From Amphibacillus sp052055485 (GTDB taxonomy: Bacteria > Bacillota > Bacilli > Bacillales > Amphibacillaceae), in assembly GCF_052055485.1 (NCBI RefSeq), contig NZ_CP197171.1, positions 930,001 through 994,000 of the forward strand: a stretch of 64,000 bases of DNA. The letters run 5' to 3'. A program made the translations under genes and the position numbers. The notes under the pieces are model-generated. The model saw only the letters and a program-made list of their open reading frames with translations. It was not told the origin of the DNA and did no database searches. Within the stretch, counting starts at the first letter, position 1, and each line of letters begins with the position of its first letter. Shown piece by piece: positions 16,648 to 26,567 of this stretch.

Positions 16648-18111
16648 TTAAAAAGTTTGCAAAAGATTTGCTAAGCGTGTCACGACAGTCTCCTTACCAA
16701 GAAGGTAAATGGCATTTGGAAGTTCTGGACCATGTACCTGACCCGTTGTTCCAACACGAATAGGCATAAATAATTGTTTACCCCTTTGCTTTGTTTCTTT
16801 TTGAGTTGACTTAATAGCTGTTTTAATGTCTGCTGGTTCCCAATTTTCAAGTTCAGCTAACTTTTCTTTATAAACACGCAGTACTTCCGGTACTTGTTCA
16901 CCAGCTAAAACAGCTTGTGCTTCTTCATTATAACTAATCTCCGTTTGGAAGAAAAGTTCTGTTAGCTCGACGATCTCAGCTCCATAACTTAACTGGTCTT
17001 TATAAAGGTTAATTAAGTCGACAGCCCATTTCTTTTCTTCTTCAGTCATATCAGGTGATAGTTTACCTGCTTCAATCAAGTGCGGTAAAGCAAGGTCGAT
17101 CACTTCTTCTTCACTTAGAGATTTAATATACTGATTGTTCATCCATCGTAATTTTTTCGAATCAAAAATGGCTGCTGAAGTAGATAATCTGCCCGGATCA
17201 AATATGTCAATAATTTCTTGCTGGGTAAAGATCTCTTCTTCTCCAACAGGTGACCAACCTAGTAATGTAATGAAATTAAACATGGCTTCCGGTAAATAGC
17301 CTAATTTTTTATATTGTTCAATAAACTGTATCACATGTTGGTCACGTTTACTCAATTTTTTACGTTCTTCATTTAAGATCAACGTCATATGCCCATACTG
17401 TGGAGCACTCCAATCAAAGGCATCAAAAATCATCATTTGCTTTGGTGTATTAGAAATATGCTCTTCACCACGCAAAACATGGGATATCTGCATTAGATGA
17501 TCGTCGATGGCAACTGCGAAGTTATAAGTTGGAATGCCATTCTTTTTAACGATTACCCAATCTCCAAAATCACTCGATTCAAACGTTATTGGACCACGAA
17601 CAATATCTTCAAAAGCATAGGTGACCTGATCGGGAACACGGAATCGAATACTTGCTTGGCGACCCTCCGCTTCAAACTGCTCAATTTGTTCAGGCGTTAA
17701 ATGGCTATGCGCTCCTGAATACTTAGGAACTTGTCCATTCGCTCGTTGTTCCTCTCGCTCTTGCTCAAGCTCTTTCTCTGTCATATAGCATTTATAAGCT
17801 AAATCACGTTCAAGCAATTCTGTCACATATTTTTGATAGATATCTAAGCGTTCAGTTTGACGATAAGGGCCATAATCGCCACCAATATCAGCACCTTCAT
17901 CCCAAACAAGACCTAACCATTTCAAATAGTTAAGCTGGCTCTCTTCTCCACCTTCAACATTACGCTTTTCATCTGTATCTTCCGTTCGAATAATAAATTT
18001 ACCACCTAAATGTTTGGCATATAAATAATTAAATAAAGCTGTTCTCGCATTTCCGATATGCAAGTCCCCAGTCGGGCTCGGTGCATAACGTACACGGATC
18101 TCATTTGTCAT
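16648..18111 (-). CDS. gltX: Glutamyl-tRNA synthetase
   Basis: A 487-residue class I synthetase. In Bacilli it charges both tRNA-Glu and tRNA-Gln, the latter being corrected by GatCAB. The HIGH motif reads PSPTGDLHIGNARTAL (residues 11-26) and the KMSKS motif reads KLSKRDQHV (about residues 253-261). The C-terminal helical anticodon-binding domain is full length. The ATG at 18111 has AGGGAGA upstream. The preceding gene is ispD, only 84 bp away. In B. subtilis ispF lies between them, and here it is absent. Confidence 0.97.
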   Translation of the reverse strand: MTNEIRVRYAPSPTGDLHIGNARTALFNYLYAKHLGGKFIIRTEDTDEKRNVEGGEESQLNYLKWLGLVWDEGADIGGDYGPYRQTERLDIYQKYVTELLERDLAYKCYMTEKELEQEREEQRANGQVPKYSGAHSHLTPEQIEQFEAEGRQASIRFRVPDQVTYAFEDIVRGPITFESSDFGDWVIVKKNGIPTYNFAVAIDDHLMQISHVLRGEEHISNTPKQMMIFDAFDWSAPQYGHMTLILNEERKKLSKRDQHVIQFIEQYKKLGYLPEAMFNFITLLGWSPVGEEEIFTQQEIIDIFDPGRLSTSAAIFDSKKLRWMNNQYIKSLSEEEVIDLALPHLIEAGKLSPDMTEEEKKWAVDLINLYKDQLSYGAEIVELTELFFQTEISYNEEAQAVLAGEQVPEVLRVYKEKLAELENWEPADIKTAIKSTQKETKQRGKQLFMPIRVGTTGQVHGPELPNAIYLLGKETVVTRLANLLQTF

Positions 18112-18195
18112 GATCTTGCTTCTCCCTTCAAACGTATAACTTTTGTTATCCCTATCTTAGCATTTTTTAACCAAAATGTCTGATCAATATCATTT

Positions 18196-18924
18196 TTATT
18201 CACGATCATTTTCTCTTTGATTCAAAATAAATAGAGCTAGGTCTAAATCTTCTGGTGTTGTCATTTTTATATTATGATAATCACCTTGGACGAGCTTTAC
18301 TGATTCATCTATGCGTTCTACCAATGATGCATCATCAGTACCATAAAAAAAAGTCTCTCTTGCCAATTGATGTGCTTGCATAATTTTATGATAAGAAAAG
18401 GCTTGCGGCGTTTGAGCGATATAAAGTTTCGTTCGATCTAGCGTTTCTATCAAACACCCATTTTTCCTTTTTATCGTCTCTTTAGCAGGAACAGCCAACA
18501 AAGCAGCCCCATTTTCACTCGCCACTTTATTTAATCGGTCTAATGACTCTTGGCTGACAAAGGGTCGAGCACCATCATGGATAAAAATTAATTTATTGTG
18601 GTCCTCAATCTTGTTGAGTCCATTATAAACAGAATCCTGTCGCTCCCTACCTCCATAGACAAGCTTTATTGCTGTTTTAAAGGCTGCTTTTGCTAATATG
18701 GCTTCGACATTTGTCTGATCCTTTACTCGAATAACAAGAACAATTTCTTCACACATCGGATCCTGATCAAAAACCGTCATTGTATGTATCAGCACTGGTT
18801 TGTTTCTCAGCATCACAAATGGTTTATTACAGTCTGCTTGCATTCGTTGTCCCATCCCAGCAGCCAGAATAATCACATAATAAGGATTCATTTTCTCGTT
18901 ACTTCTACCTTGAGAGATAACCAT
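18196..18924 (-). CDS. ispD: 2-C-methyl-D-erythritol 4-phosphate cytidylyltransferase
   Basis: IspD (about 240 residues) transfers CMP to methylerythritol phosphate in the MEP pathway for isoprenoids. The Rossmann-like nucleotidyltransferase starts IILAAGMGQRMQADCNKPF. It also has YGGRERQDSVYNGL, FIHDGARPFVS, VPAKETIK, IAQTPQAF and a final TTPEDLDLA. I keep the ATG at 18924 because TAGGAG lies 8 nt upstream, although the ATG eleven codons later (MNPYYV) matches the usual IspD start. TarI belongs to the same superfamily, but the position between yacL and gltX favours IspD. The usual partner ispF is missing next door. Confidence 0.9.
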   Translation of the reverse strand: MVISQGRSNEKMNPYYVIILAAGMGQRMQADCNKPFVMLRNKPVLIHTMTVFDQDPMCEEIVLVIRVKDQTNVEAILAKAAFKTAIKLVYGGRERQDSVYNGLNKIEDHNKLIFIHDGARPFVSQESLDRLNKVASENGAALLAVPAKETIKRKNGCLIETLDRTKLYIAQTPQAFSYHKIMQAHQLARETFFYGTDDASLVERIDESVKLVQGDYHNIKMTTPEDLDLALFILNQRENDRE

Positions 18925-19139
18925 TAGATAAACTCCTATTTGCTCATCTTTTTTTGATTCAACTTCTCAGATTCTTCGATGAATCATTTCTTTAATATAG
19001 ACACTGCACTTTTACAAAATGATATCACTAAATAATTTTACCATACCGTGTGAACATATGGGGGCGTTTTTCTCATCCTTTAGATGTGAAGTTTTCAACT
19101 ATCTGCTTAATTGAATTTTATATTTTCTCATAGTGTAAT

Positions 19140-19171
19140 AAAAAGTGATAACAATCGTTATCACTTTTTAG
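19140..19171 (-). terminator. Bidirectional terminator after yacL
   Basis: A perfect inverted repeat AAAAGTGATAAC-AATC-GTTATCACTTTT, with A and T runs on both sides. It lies 24 bp beyond the yacL stop on the minus strand and separates yacL from ispD. Confidence 0.8.
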
Positions 19172-19194
19172 TTTCTTTATTTGTTATACCCTTT

Positions 19195-20304
19195 TTATTG
19201 TGCCTTTTCAAGTGCTTTCGGTTTAGCAAAGATCATACGACCTGCAGATGTTTGCAGAACACTTGTAATAATCACATCAATAGCCTCACCGATATAATTA
19301 CGACCTTCTTCTACAACAATCATTGTGCCATCATCTAGGTAAGCAACACCTTGGTCATGTTCTTTACCATCCTTAATGACTTGCACTTTCAGTTGTTCAC
19401 CTGGTAATACGACAGGCTTAACCGCATTGGCCAAATCATTAATATTTAAGACTTGTACATTTTGAAATTCACATACTTTATTAAGATTAAAGTCATTAGT
19501 CACGACAATACCATTCATTACTTTAGCTAACTTAACAAGTTTGCTATCTACCTCTTGAATATCTTCAAAATTACCCTCATACATTTCAACTTTCTCAGGA
19601 ATATCTTTTTGCAATCGATTAAGAATATCTAGGCCACGGCGCCCTCGGTTTCGCTTTAATGCGTCAGAAGAATCAGCAATGTGTTGGAGTTCTTCAAGAA
19701 CAAAATGAGGAATAATAATGGTCCCCTCGAGAAAATGAGTTTGGCAAATATCCGCTATTCGTCCATCGATAATTACACTAGTATCAAGAATTTTTGACTT
19801 TGGCACCACTTCATCATTTTTTTGTTCTTCTGGCACGGCCTTTTGCTCTTTATCTTTTTTCGCTAGCGTTAATATACTTATAAATTCGTCACGGCGTTTA
19901 AAACCAACTTGAAATCCTAAATATCCGAGTAATCCCATAATAAAAAGCGGAACAATTTGTGAGACCACAATAATTTGAATATCGATAATGGGTTGATTAA
20001 TGAAAAAGGCAATTGTTAAACCAATGATTAAGCCAATCCCACCAAAAAACAAGTTTGCCAATGGAGCACCGAGTAAAGTTCGTTCTAAAAATTGAATGAA
20101 TTGAACGATATAATCAACTAGCCAAAAAGATAATAAATATAATATAATTGCGCCAAGCGCTAAACCAATATAAGGAGACGCATAGGGATGATCTATCCAT
20201 GTATCTCTTGTGAAACCAATGATCCTAACTAATGATGGAAAATATAAAAACCCCGCTGTTCCTCCGGCAATAATAATAAATAATTGTACTATTCTTTTTA
20301 GCAC
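19195..20304 (-). CDS. yacL: PIN-TRAM domain membrane protein YacL
   Basis: A 369-residue membrane protein. Four hydrophobic segments occupy about residues 5-130. They are followed by a PIN nuclease-like domain (KILDTSVIIDGRIADI, about residues 170-185, with acidic residues and TNDFNLNKV later) and a C-terminal TRAM domain (about 305-365) that usually binds RNA. The precise function is not established. I choose the GTG at 20304 (MLKRIVQLF), behind AGGAGG, which matches the Bacillus start. In B. subtilis disA precedes this gene. Here radA does, only 70 bp away. Confidence 0.88.
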   Translation of the reverse strand: MLKRIVQLFIIIAGGTAGFLYFPSLVRIIGFTRDTWIDHPYASPYIGLALGAIILYLLSFWLVDYIVQFIQFLERTLLGAPLANLFFGGIGLIIGLTIAFFINQPIIDIQIIVVSQIVPLFIMGLLGYLGFQVGFKRRDEFISILTLAKKDKEQKAVPEEQKNDEVVPKSKILDTSVIIDGRIADICQTHFLEGTIIIPHFVLEELQHIADSSDALKRNRGRRGLDILNRLQKDIPEKVEMYEGNFEDIQEVDSKLVKLAKVMNGIVVTNDFNLNKVCEFQNVQVLNINDLANAVKPVVLPGEQLKVQVIKDGKEHDQGVAYLDDGTMIVVEEGRNYIGEAIDVIITSVLQTSAGRMIFAKPKALEKAQ

Positions 20305-20375
20305 TATCTTCACCTCCTAATCCTATACTCCCCAATAAAGGGGGACTTTAACCTTGTTTTTTTAGACTATCTCAT

Positions 20376-21746
20376 TTACTTTTGTTCTAAGGTTATTTGC
20401 AAGGCTTCCTGAATCGAATCTGCTCCTATAACTTGAAGTGATTCCGGTGCTTGCCAGCCATCAAGGTTTCGTGCTGGAATGATCGCTCGTTTAAAACCAA
20501 GTTTGGCTGCTTCTTGAAGTCTTTGCTCAATTCTTGAGACACGGCGGATTTCTCCTGTTAAACCAACCTCACCAATTAAAACGTCATATGGCATACAGGC
20601 TTGCCCTTTAAAACTTGAGGCAATACTTACGGCTACTGCAAGATCTATCGCCGGTTCATCTAGCTTTATGCCGCCTGCAACTTTAACATAGGCATCTTGA
20701 TTTTGCATTAATAAACCAACTCTTTTTTCTAAAACAGCCATTAACAATGGTACCCGATTGTGATCTATCCCTGTTGCCATTCGCCGAGCTTGGCCAAAGC
20801 TTGTTGGTGAGATTAATGATTGAATCTCTACAAGAACAGGTCGTGTACCTTCCATTGATGCAACAACAGTTGAACCAGCAACCCCTTGTGAACGCTCTTC
20901 TAAGAAAATCTCCGAAGGATTATTAACCTCCTTCAATCCACTTTCTTTCATTTCAAAAATACCCATTTCATTTGTGCTGCCAAAGCGATTCTTTACTCCC
21001 CGTAAAATTCGATAAGTATGGTGCCGCTCACCCTCAAAATAAAGAACAGCATCAACCATGTGCTCTAACATGCGCGGACCAGCAATAGCGCCTTCCTTCG
21101 TAACATGTCCTACAATAAAAATGGGGATATGCTTTGTTTTAGCTATACGCATCAGCGTACCTGTACATTCACGTACTTGTGAAACACTTCCTGGTGCACT
21201 TGTTACTTCATCCTTAAAAATAGTTTGAATGGAATCTATCACAACAAAAGCTGGATTCAATTGATCGATTTGAGCTGAAATAAGTTGTAAATTCGTTTCT
21301 GAGAGAACATATAGTTTTTCAGACGTTACACCGAGCCGATCTGCTCTTAACTTTGTTTGACGTGTTGATTCTTCTCCAGAAATATAAAGTACAGAGGTTC
21401 CCTTATTGGCTAATTGGTTGGAAATTTGCAGTAATAACGTTGACTTACCAATCCCTGGATCCCCACCGATAAGTACCAAAGAACCGGGGACGATGCCTCC
21501 ACCAAGAACACGATTTAATTCTGGCATCTCTGTTTTCATTCTTGCTTCTTCTTTTGTTTGAATGGCTGTTATCTTCTCTGGTGACTGGCTTTTATCTTGT
21601 CCTAAACCTGAATGCTTGGATGTTGTTTTAACAATAACTTCTTCTACCAGTGTATTCCATTGATTACAGCTTGGACATTTGCCCATCCATTTAGGTGATT
21701 CATAGCCACATTCTTGACAAACAAAAGTGCTTTTACTTTTAGCCAA
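20376..21746 (-). CDS. radA: DNA repair protein RadA (Sms)
   Basis: RadA (456 residues) is a RecA-like, DnaB-type helicase that promotes branch migration in recombination. It has an N-terminal zinc ribbon (CQECGYESPKWMGKCPSC, residues 10-27), Walker A GGDPGIGKST (about 94-103), the RadA-specific KNRFGSTNE motif (about 252-260) and a C-terminal Lon-like domain. The start is a TTG behind AAAGGAGAGG. A TATAAT at 21767-21772 may be its -10, but no good -35 is seen. It is normally cotranscribed with clpC, yet a terminator separates the two here. Confidence 0.96.
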   Translation of the reverse strand: MAKSKSTFVCQECGYESPKWMGKCPSCNQWNTLVEEVIVKTTSKHSGLGQDKSQSPEKITAIQTKEEARMKTEMPELNRVLGGGIVPGSLVLIGGDPGIGKSTLLLQISNQLANKGTSVLYISGEESTRQTKLRADRLGVTSEKLYVLSETNLQLISAQIDQLNPAFVVIDSIQTIFKDEVTSAPGSVSQVRECTGTLMRIAKTKHIPIFIVGHVTKEGAIAGPRMLEHMVDAVLYFEGERHHTYRILRGVKNRFGSTNEMGIFEMKESGLKEVNNPSEIFLEERSQGVAGSTVVASMEGTRPVLVEIQSLISPTSFGQARRMATGIDHNRVPLLMAVLEKRVGLLMQNQDAYVKVAGGIKLDEPAIDLAVAVSIASSFKGQACMPYDVLIGEVGLTGEIRRVSRIEQRLQEAAKLGFKRAIIPARNLDGWQAPESLQVIGADSIQEALQITLEQK

Positions 21747-21940
21747 AATGACCTCTCCTTTCTTTTATTATACTCTAAAAAAAGATAACTTAGGTTACAC
21801 CTGAATTAATTCTTTGTGTAAAAATGATGTAAATTTTTCAAAGCATTTACCGGAACTAATCATCCCTTTTCAAGAACGATAGAGGATAATACAGTTGCTA
21901 ACTCCTTTTAGATAATCGTATTTATTATAGTATATGAAAA

Positions 21941-21976
21941 AGAAAGTGAAAGGTAAAGTTTACCTTCCACTTTCTT
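21941..21976 (-). terminator. Terminator after clpC
   Basis: Inverted repeat GAAAGTGNAAGGTAAA/TTTACCTTNCACTTTC in the 240-bp gap between clpC and radA, followed on the minus strand by CTTTTTCAT. It would end the ctsR-mcsA-mcsB-clpC operon. Confidence 0.75.
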
Positions 21977-21987
21977 CTTGATTGTTA

Positions 21988-24420
21988 TTACTTATTTAAG
22001 ATAATGAATTTGCCATTGCTGCTAAGTCCGATGCGAATATTTTCTTCTTTTGTAATATCGCCTCGCAGTAATGCTTCTGACAGTAAATCTTCAATATTTT
22101 TTTGAATGGAGCGACGCAAAGGACGAGCTCCATATTCTGGATCGAATCCATCTTCAGCAATTTTTTCTATTGCCTTGTTAGATAAAGTAAAGTTAAGCCC
22201 CTGATTAGCTAATCGTGTTTGAAGCTGATTAATCATTAGGCTAACAATATCTTTCATATGTTTTCGCTCAAGCGCGTGGAAAACAATGGTTTCATCAATT
22301 CTGTTTAAAAATTCCGGACGAAATGCTTTTTTCAATGCTTCCGTTACTTTTGACTTCATGTTTTTATAATCCGTTTGCTCATCTTGTAAATTAAAGCCAA
22401 CATATTTATTATTTTGTAATTCGCTGGCTCCAACGTTTGAAGTCATAATTAGAACAGTATTTCTAAAATCAACAACCCTGCCTTTTGAATCTGTTAAACG
22501 GCCGTCTTCTAAGACCTGAAGCAAAATATTAAATACTTCAGGGTGAGCCTTTTCTATTTCATCAAGTAAGACAACTGAGTATGGCTTACTACGAACCTTT
22601 TCAGTTAATTGACCACCTTCTTCATGCCCCACATATCCTGGAGGTGACCCAACAAGTCTTGATGTTGTATGCTTTTCCATATATTCTGACATATCAATGC
22701 GAATCATGGCATCTTCATCACCAAACATGGCTTCAGCTAATGTACGAGCTAATTCTGTTTTCCCAACCCCAGTAGGACCTAGGAAAATAAAGGATCCAAT
22801 TGGACGTTTGGGATCTTTTAAGCCTGCCCGTGCACGACGAATAGCTTTTGAAACAGCAATAACTGCCTCTGATTGCCCGATGACGCGGTTGTGTAAAGTA
22901 TTTTCTAAGCCTAATAACCGTGTCGTTTCATCTTTCGTTAACGAATCAACAGGGACTCCAGTCCAGTTAGATACAACGGATGCTATATCTTCTACAGTCA
23001 CTTTAGAGTCTTCCTGACCTTGTTTTTCCTTCCATTTTTCTTTTGTTTTGTCAAGTTCCTTGCGTAGTTTCTGCTCACGATCGCGTAATGAAGCAGCTTT
23101 TTCAAATTCTTGGCTTTGAACAGCAGCATCCTTCTCTTTTCTGACTTCTGTTAAGCTTTGTTCAAGCTCCTTTAAGTTTGTTGGTGCAGTATATGAACGC
23201 AGACGCACCTTTGAACCTGCTTCATCAATTAAATCGATTGCTTTATCAGGTAAAAAACGATCAGTAATATAGCGATTTGACAAATTAACAGCAGCATCAA
23301 TCGCTTCATCTGTAATAGTGACACGATGATGTGCCTCATAACGATCACGAAGTCCTTTTAAAATTTCAATTGACTGTTCAAGAGTAGGCTCATCTACCTG
23401 GATTGGCTGAAATCGACGTTCAAGTGCAGCATCTTTTTCAATATACTTTCGATACTCATCAATTGTTGTCGCACCAATACACTGTAATTCACCACGAGCT
23501 AAAGATGGTTTCAAAATATTCGATGCATCAATTGCACCTTCAGCACCACCCGCACCAATTAAAGTATGCAATTCATCAATAAACAGAATGATATTACCTG
23601 CTTGGCGAATTTCCTCCATCACTTTTTTCAAACGATCTTCGAATTCACCCCTATATTTTGTTCCTGCAACAACCGTTCCCATATCGAGAGTCATCACACG
23701 CTTATCACGTAACGTTTCTGGTACTTCGTTATCAATAATTTGTTGTGCTAATCCCTCTGCTACAGCTGTCTTCCCCACACCTGGCTCACCGATTAAGACG
23801 GGATTGTTTTTGGTTCGACGACTAAGCACTTGAATTACTCGTGCAATTTCCTTCTCACGACCAATTACAGGATCAACATTTCCTTCTTTTGCTGTAACTG
23901 TTAGGTCCCGAGCTAAGGAATCAAGAGTAGGTGTGCTGGCTGGATTATTTTGAGCATGACGTACTTGGCCTTTTCTAACTGTCTCATTACTACCTAATAG
24001 CTGGAGAACTTGTTGACGTGCACGATTTAAGCTGACATCTAGATTATTTAGAACACGCGCTGCTATCCCTTCTCCTTCGCGAATTAACCCTAACAAAATA
24101 TGTTCTGTTCCAACATATGTGTGGCCTAACTTTCTTGCCTCATCCATAGAAAGTTCAATAACTTTTTTAGCTCTCGGTGTATAATGGATGGTTTGTGAGG
24201 TTTTTTTACCAATACCTATTAAACCTTCAACCTCTTCTTGAATTTTATCGGTCTCTAAGCCTAATGAATGAAGAGCTTTAGCAGCAATACCTTCTCCCTC
24301 ACGAATTAGACCAAGTAATATATGCTCAGTACCAATATTGTTATGTCCCAATCGGATTGCTTCTTCTTGCGAAAGAGCTAATACCTTCTGAGCTCTTTCA
24401 GTGAATCTTCCAAACATCAT
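21988..24420 (-). CDS. clpC: ATP-dependent Clp protease ATP-binding subunit ClpC
   Basis: ClpC (810 residues) is a Hsp100 AAA+ unfoldase that works with ClpP and adaptors such as MecA and McsB. The N-terminal domain contains two Clp-N repeats, each with GHNNIGTEHILLGLIREG-like sequence (about residues 25-42 and 99-116). Two AAA+ modules follow, with Walker A motifs GEPGVGKTAV and GPTGVGKTEL. Between them lies the coiled-coil M domain (about residues 400-480). The start MMFGRFTERAQKVLAL is as in Bacillus. It is last in the CtsR operon, 17 bp after mcsB. Confidence 0.98.
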   Translation of the reverse strand: MMFGRFTERAQKVLALSQEEAIRLGHNNIGTEHILLGLIREGEGIAAKALHSLGLETDKIQEEVEGLIGIGKKTSQTIHYTPRAKKVIELSMDEARKLGHTYVGTEHILLGLIREGEGIAARVLNNLDVSLNRARQQVLQLLGSNETVRKGQVRHAQNNPASTPTLDSLARDLTVTAKEGNVDPVIGREKEIARVIQVLSRRTKNNPVLIGEPGVGKTAVAEGLAQQIIDNEVPETLRDKRVMTLDMGTVVAGTKYRGEFEDRLKKVMEEIRQAGNIILFIDELHTLIGAGGAEGAIDASNILKPSLARGELQCIGATTIDEYRKYIEKDAALERRFQPIQVDEPTLEQSIEILKGLRDRYEAHHRVTITDEAIDAAVNLSNRYITDRFLPDKAIDLIDEAGSKVRLRSYTAPTNLKELEQSLTEVRKEKDAAVQSQEFEKAASLRDREQKLRKELDKTKEKWKEKQGQEDSKVTVEDIASVVSNWTGVPVDSLTKDETTRLLGLENTLHNRVIGQSEAVIAVSKAIRRARAGLKDPKRPIGSFIFLGPTGVGKTELARTLAEAMFGDEDAMIRIDMSEYMEKHTTSRLVGSPPGYVGHEEGGQLTEKVRSKPYSVVLLDEIEKAHPEVFNILLQVLEDGRLTDSKGRVVDFRNTVLIMTSNVGASELQNNKYVGFNLQDEQTDYKNMKSKVTEALKKAFRPEFLNRIDETIVFHALERKHMKDIVSLMINQLQTRLANQGLNFTLSNKAIEKIAEDGFDPEYGARPLRRSIQKNIEDLLSEALLRGDITKEENIRIGLSSNGKFIILNK

Positions 24421-24437
24421 TTATTATTCTTCCTCCT

Positions 24438-25505
24438 TTATTGCTCCTCTAGACGTAAACGTTCACGAATAATAGTAGCGCGTTTCATATCACGTTGTTC
24501 TGGTGTTAGTGTTTCTTGTGCATATTGTTGCAAAAATGCTGGTTGTGTTAAAGTCATTAATTCATTTAAGATCGCTGTTGAAAGATTCTTGATGTAACCA
24601 ATATCAATTGCTAAACGTAAATCTGATAAACACTTAGCTGCTTCCTTTGATTCGATAATTCTACTGTGCTTTAATATACCATAAGATCGAAAGATGCGAT
24701 CTTCTAAACGAAGTCCTGATTGGTCAATTAACATTTGTCTTGCATCACGTTCGCGAGCAATTAACTGTTCAACTACGCTATGGAGATCTTGAATAATATC
24801 TTGCTCTGATCGCCCCAATGTAACTTGATTTGAAATTTGATAGATATTACCAGCTGCTTCACTACCTTCACCATATATACCTCTTACAACAAAACCGAGT
24901 TGATTAATAGCAGGAACCATTTTTCTTATTTTACCGGTTAATGTTAAGGCAGGTAAGTGCATCATTACTGAGGCTCTAATCCCTGTTCCAACGTTGGTTG
25001 GACAACTTGTTAAATAGCCTCGATTTTCATCAAATGCATAATCAATTTTTTCTTCTAACCAATCATCAAACTTAAATGCTTCTTCGAGTCCTCGCTCTAA
25101 TTGTAAGCCAGGAAAATATAGTTGTAAGCGCATATGATCTTCTTCATTCACCATTAAAGAAACCTGTTCATTTTTTGAAAGTAATACCCCACTTTCTTTT
25201 TGTCGCTCCACGAGAAATGGACTAACCAAATGCTTTTCAACCAAAACTTGCTTCTCTAAAGGCTTTAAATCTTCCATTGCAAAGTATTCAAAATTCTCAT
25301 ATTGAGCAAAAGACTTTTCGCTAAAATGTTCTTTGATCCAATTGGATACAATCTTAAGCTCTTCTTCCGCCGCCATTAAAGGAAAAGGAACATCGGTAAA
25401 ATTACGCGCTAATCGAATGCGCGTGCTTAGCACGATATCATGATCAGGCCCTTCCTCCTGCATCCATGGACTAATTGCTTGATCAATAAAAGATTGTAAT
25501 GACAT
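24438..25505 (-). CDS. mcsB: Protein arginine kinase McsB
   Basis: McsB (355 residues) phosphorylates arginine residues, inactivating CtsR and marking proteins for ClpCP. It has the phosphagen kinase fold: DIVLSTRIRLARN near the N-terminus, the catalytic-loop sequence TSCPTNVGTGIRASVM (about residues 164-179) and arginine-rich nucleotide contacts. I choose the ATG at 25505, which overlaps the mcsA stop (TGATG). A TTG one codon upstream is a weaker option. It requires McsA, encoded just upstream, for full activity. Confidence 0.96.
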   Translation of the reverse strand: MSLQSFIDQAISPWMQEEGPDHDIVLSTRIRLARNFTDVPFPLMAAEEELKIVSNWIKEHFSEKSFAQYENFEYFAMEDLKPLEKQVLVEKHLVSPFLVERQKESGVLLSKNEQVSLMVNEEDHMRLQLYFPGLQLERGLEEAFKFDDWLEEKIDYAFDENRGYLTSCPTNVGTGIRASVMMHLPALTLTGKIRKMVPAINQLGFVVRGIYGEGSEAAGNIYQISNQVTLGRSEQDIIQDLHSVVEQLIARERDARQMLIDQSGLRLEDRIFRSYGILKHSRIIESKEAAKCLSDLRLAIDIGYIKNLSTAILNELMTLTQPAFLQQYAQETLTPEQRDMKRATIIRERLRLEEQ

Positions 25506-26053
25506 CAAATTTCATCTCCTTTTTCATGAGAAGACTTTTCTTTTTGCTCCAGTTCTTTTATTTTATCTCTTACTTCCGCCGCATCTTCAAATCTCTCCTC
25601 ATTAATAAGTTGCTGTAATTGATCTCGATAATCTTGGATTAGGCGTTTATGCTGTAAATGAACATGCTGTCTGTTCGGTATTTTTCCGATATGCTTCGTA
25701 TTTCCACCTTGTACCCTTCTAAAGATTGGATTCAAATATTCACTAAATATTTGATAACACTGTGAGCAACCGAATTTTCCTATTTTAGAAAATTGCTGAT
25801 ATGTCATATGACAATGTGGACAAGCGAGTTCATGAGGGTTATGCTTATTTGCTTCTGTCTTTGTTGTTGAGCTAGAATAATCATTAAACAAACCGCTCAA
25901 CAGGTCATGAATAGTATAGACATCTTCCTCTGTGTCTAAATAACCTTTTTCCTTTGCACATTGCTGACAGAGATGTATTTCCGTTTTTTGACCATTTATA
26001 AAGTTCGTCAAATGTAAGCTAGCTGATCGCTGTTGACAAATTTCACATTTCAT
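25505..26053 (-). CDS. mcsA: McsB activator McsA
   Basis: McsA (182 residues) activates McsB and modulates CtsR. Four CxxC-type zinc-binding pairs are visible: CEIC near residue 3, CQQC near 29, CPHC near 78 and CSQC near 95. A C-terminal UVR-like coiled region follows (QLQQLINEERFEDAAEVRDKI, about residues 145-165). It lies 29 bp after ctsR and is translationally coupled to mcsB. Confidence 0.95.
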   Translation of the reverse strand: MKCEICQQRSASLHLTNFINGQKTEIHLCQQCAKEKGYLDTEEDVYTIHDLLSGLFNDYSSSTTKTEANKHNPHELACPHCHMTYQQFSKIGKFGCSQCYQIFSEYLNPIFRRVQGGNTKHIGKIPNRQHVHLQHKRLIQDYRDQLQQLINEERFEDAAEVRDKIKELEQKEKSSHEKGDEI

Positions 26054-26082
26054 TTAGGATTCCTCCTTGTCTTTAGGCAAGC

Positions 26083-26544
26083 TTAGTTATACTTTAAAGA
26101 TCTTAACATAGCAACTAAAATTCGTGATCTCAGCTCGTCACGAATTGGAATTTGCAGAGCTAATACCTCTCTATTGATAGCACTTATCATTAATTTTGCC
26201 TCTCTAATAGAGAGATACTCAGCCTCAAGTAAACGTTCAATCACAGCTATAGCTATTTGTTGAGTCACTTCTGGTCTAACAAGATCAATTAATTCATCAA
26301 TCAATACATTTTTACTATTAGTGGCCATTCGCTGAATCCGAATATAACCACCTCCACCACGCTTACTCTCAACGTGGTAACCTCTTTCAGGTGTAAACCT
26401 TGTATTAATTACATAATTAATTTGAGAAGGTACACAAGAGAACTGATCAGCAATTTCACTACGTTTAATTTCAATTATATTATGTTTGTTACTTTCAATT
26501 ATTTGTTTTAAATGCGCTTCAATTATATCTGAAATATTACGCAT
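26083..26544 (-). CDS. ctsR: Class III stress repressor CtsR
   Basis: CtsR (153 residues) represses clp genes and is released on heat or protein stress. The N-terminal winged helix shows RSEIADQFSCVPSQINYVINTRF. The beta-wing with the temperature-sensing glycines is intact (ESKRGGGGYIRI, about residues 59-70). The start has AGGAGGAGAGGGAG upstream. A CtsR operator overlaps its own promoter region (26568-26584), so the operon is autoregulated. Confidence 0.97.
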   Translation of the reverse strand: MRNISDIIEAHLKQIIESNKHNIIEIKRSEIADQFSCVPSQINYVINTRFTPERGYHVESKRGGGGYIRIQRMATNSKNVLIDELIDLVRPEVTQQIAIAVIERLLEAEYLSIREAKLMISAINREVLALQIPIRDELRSRILVAMLRSLKYN

Positions 26545-26567
26545 CTCTCCCTCTCCTCCTGATTGAC

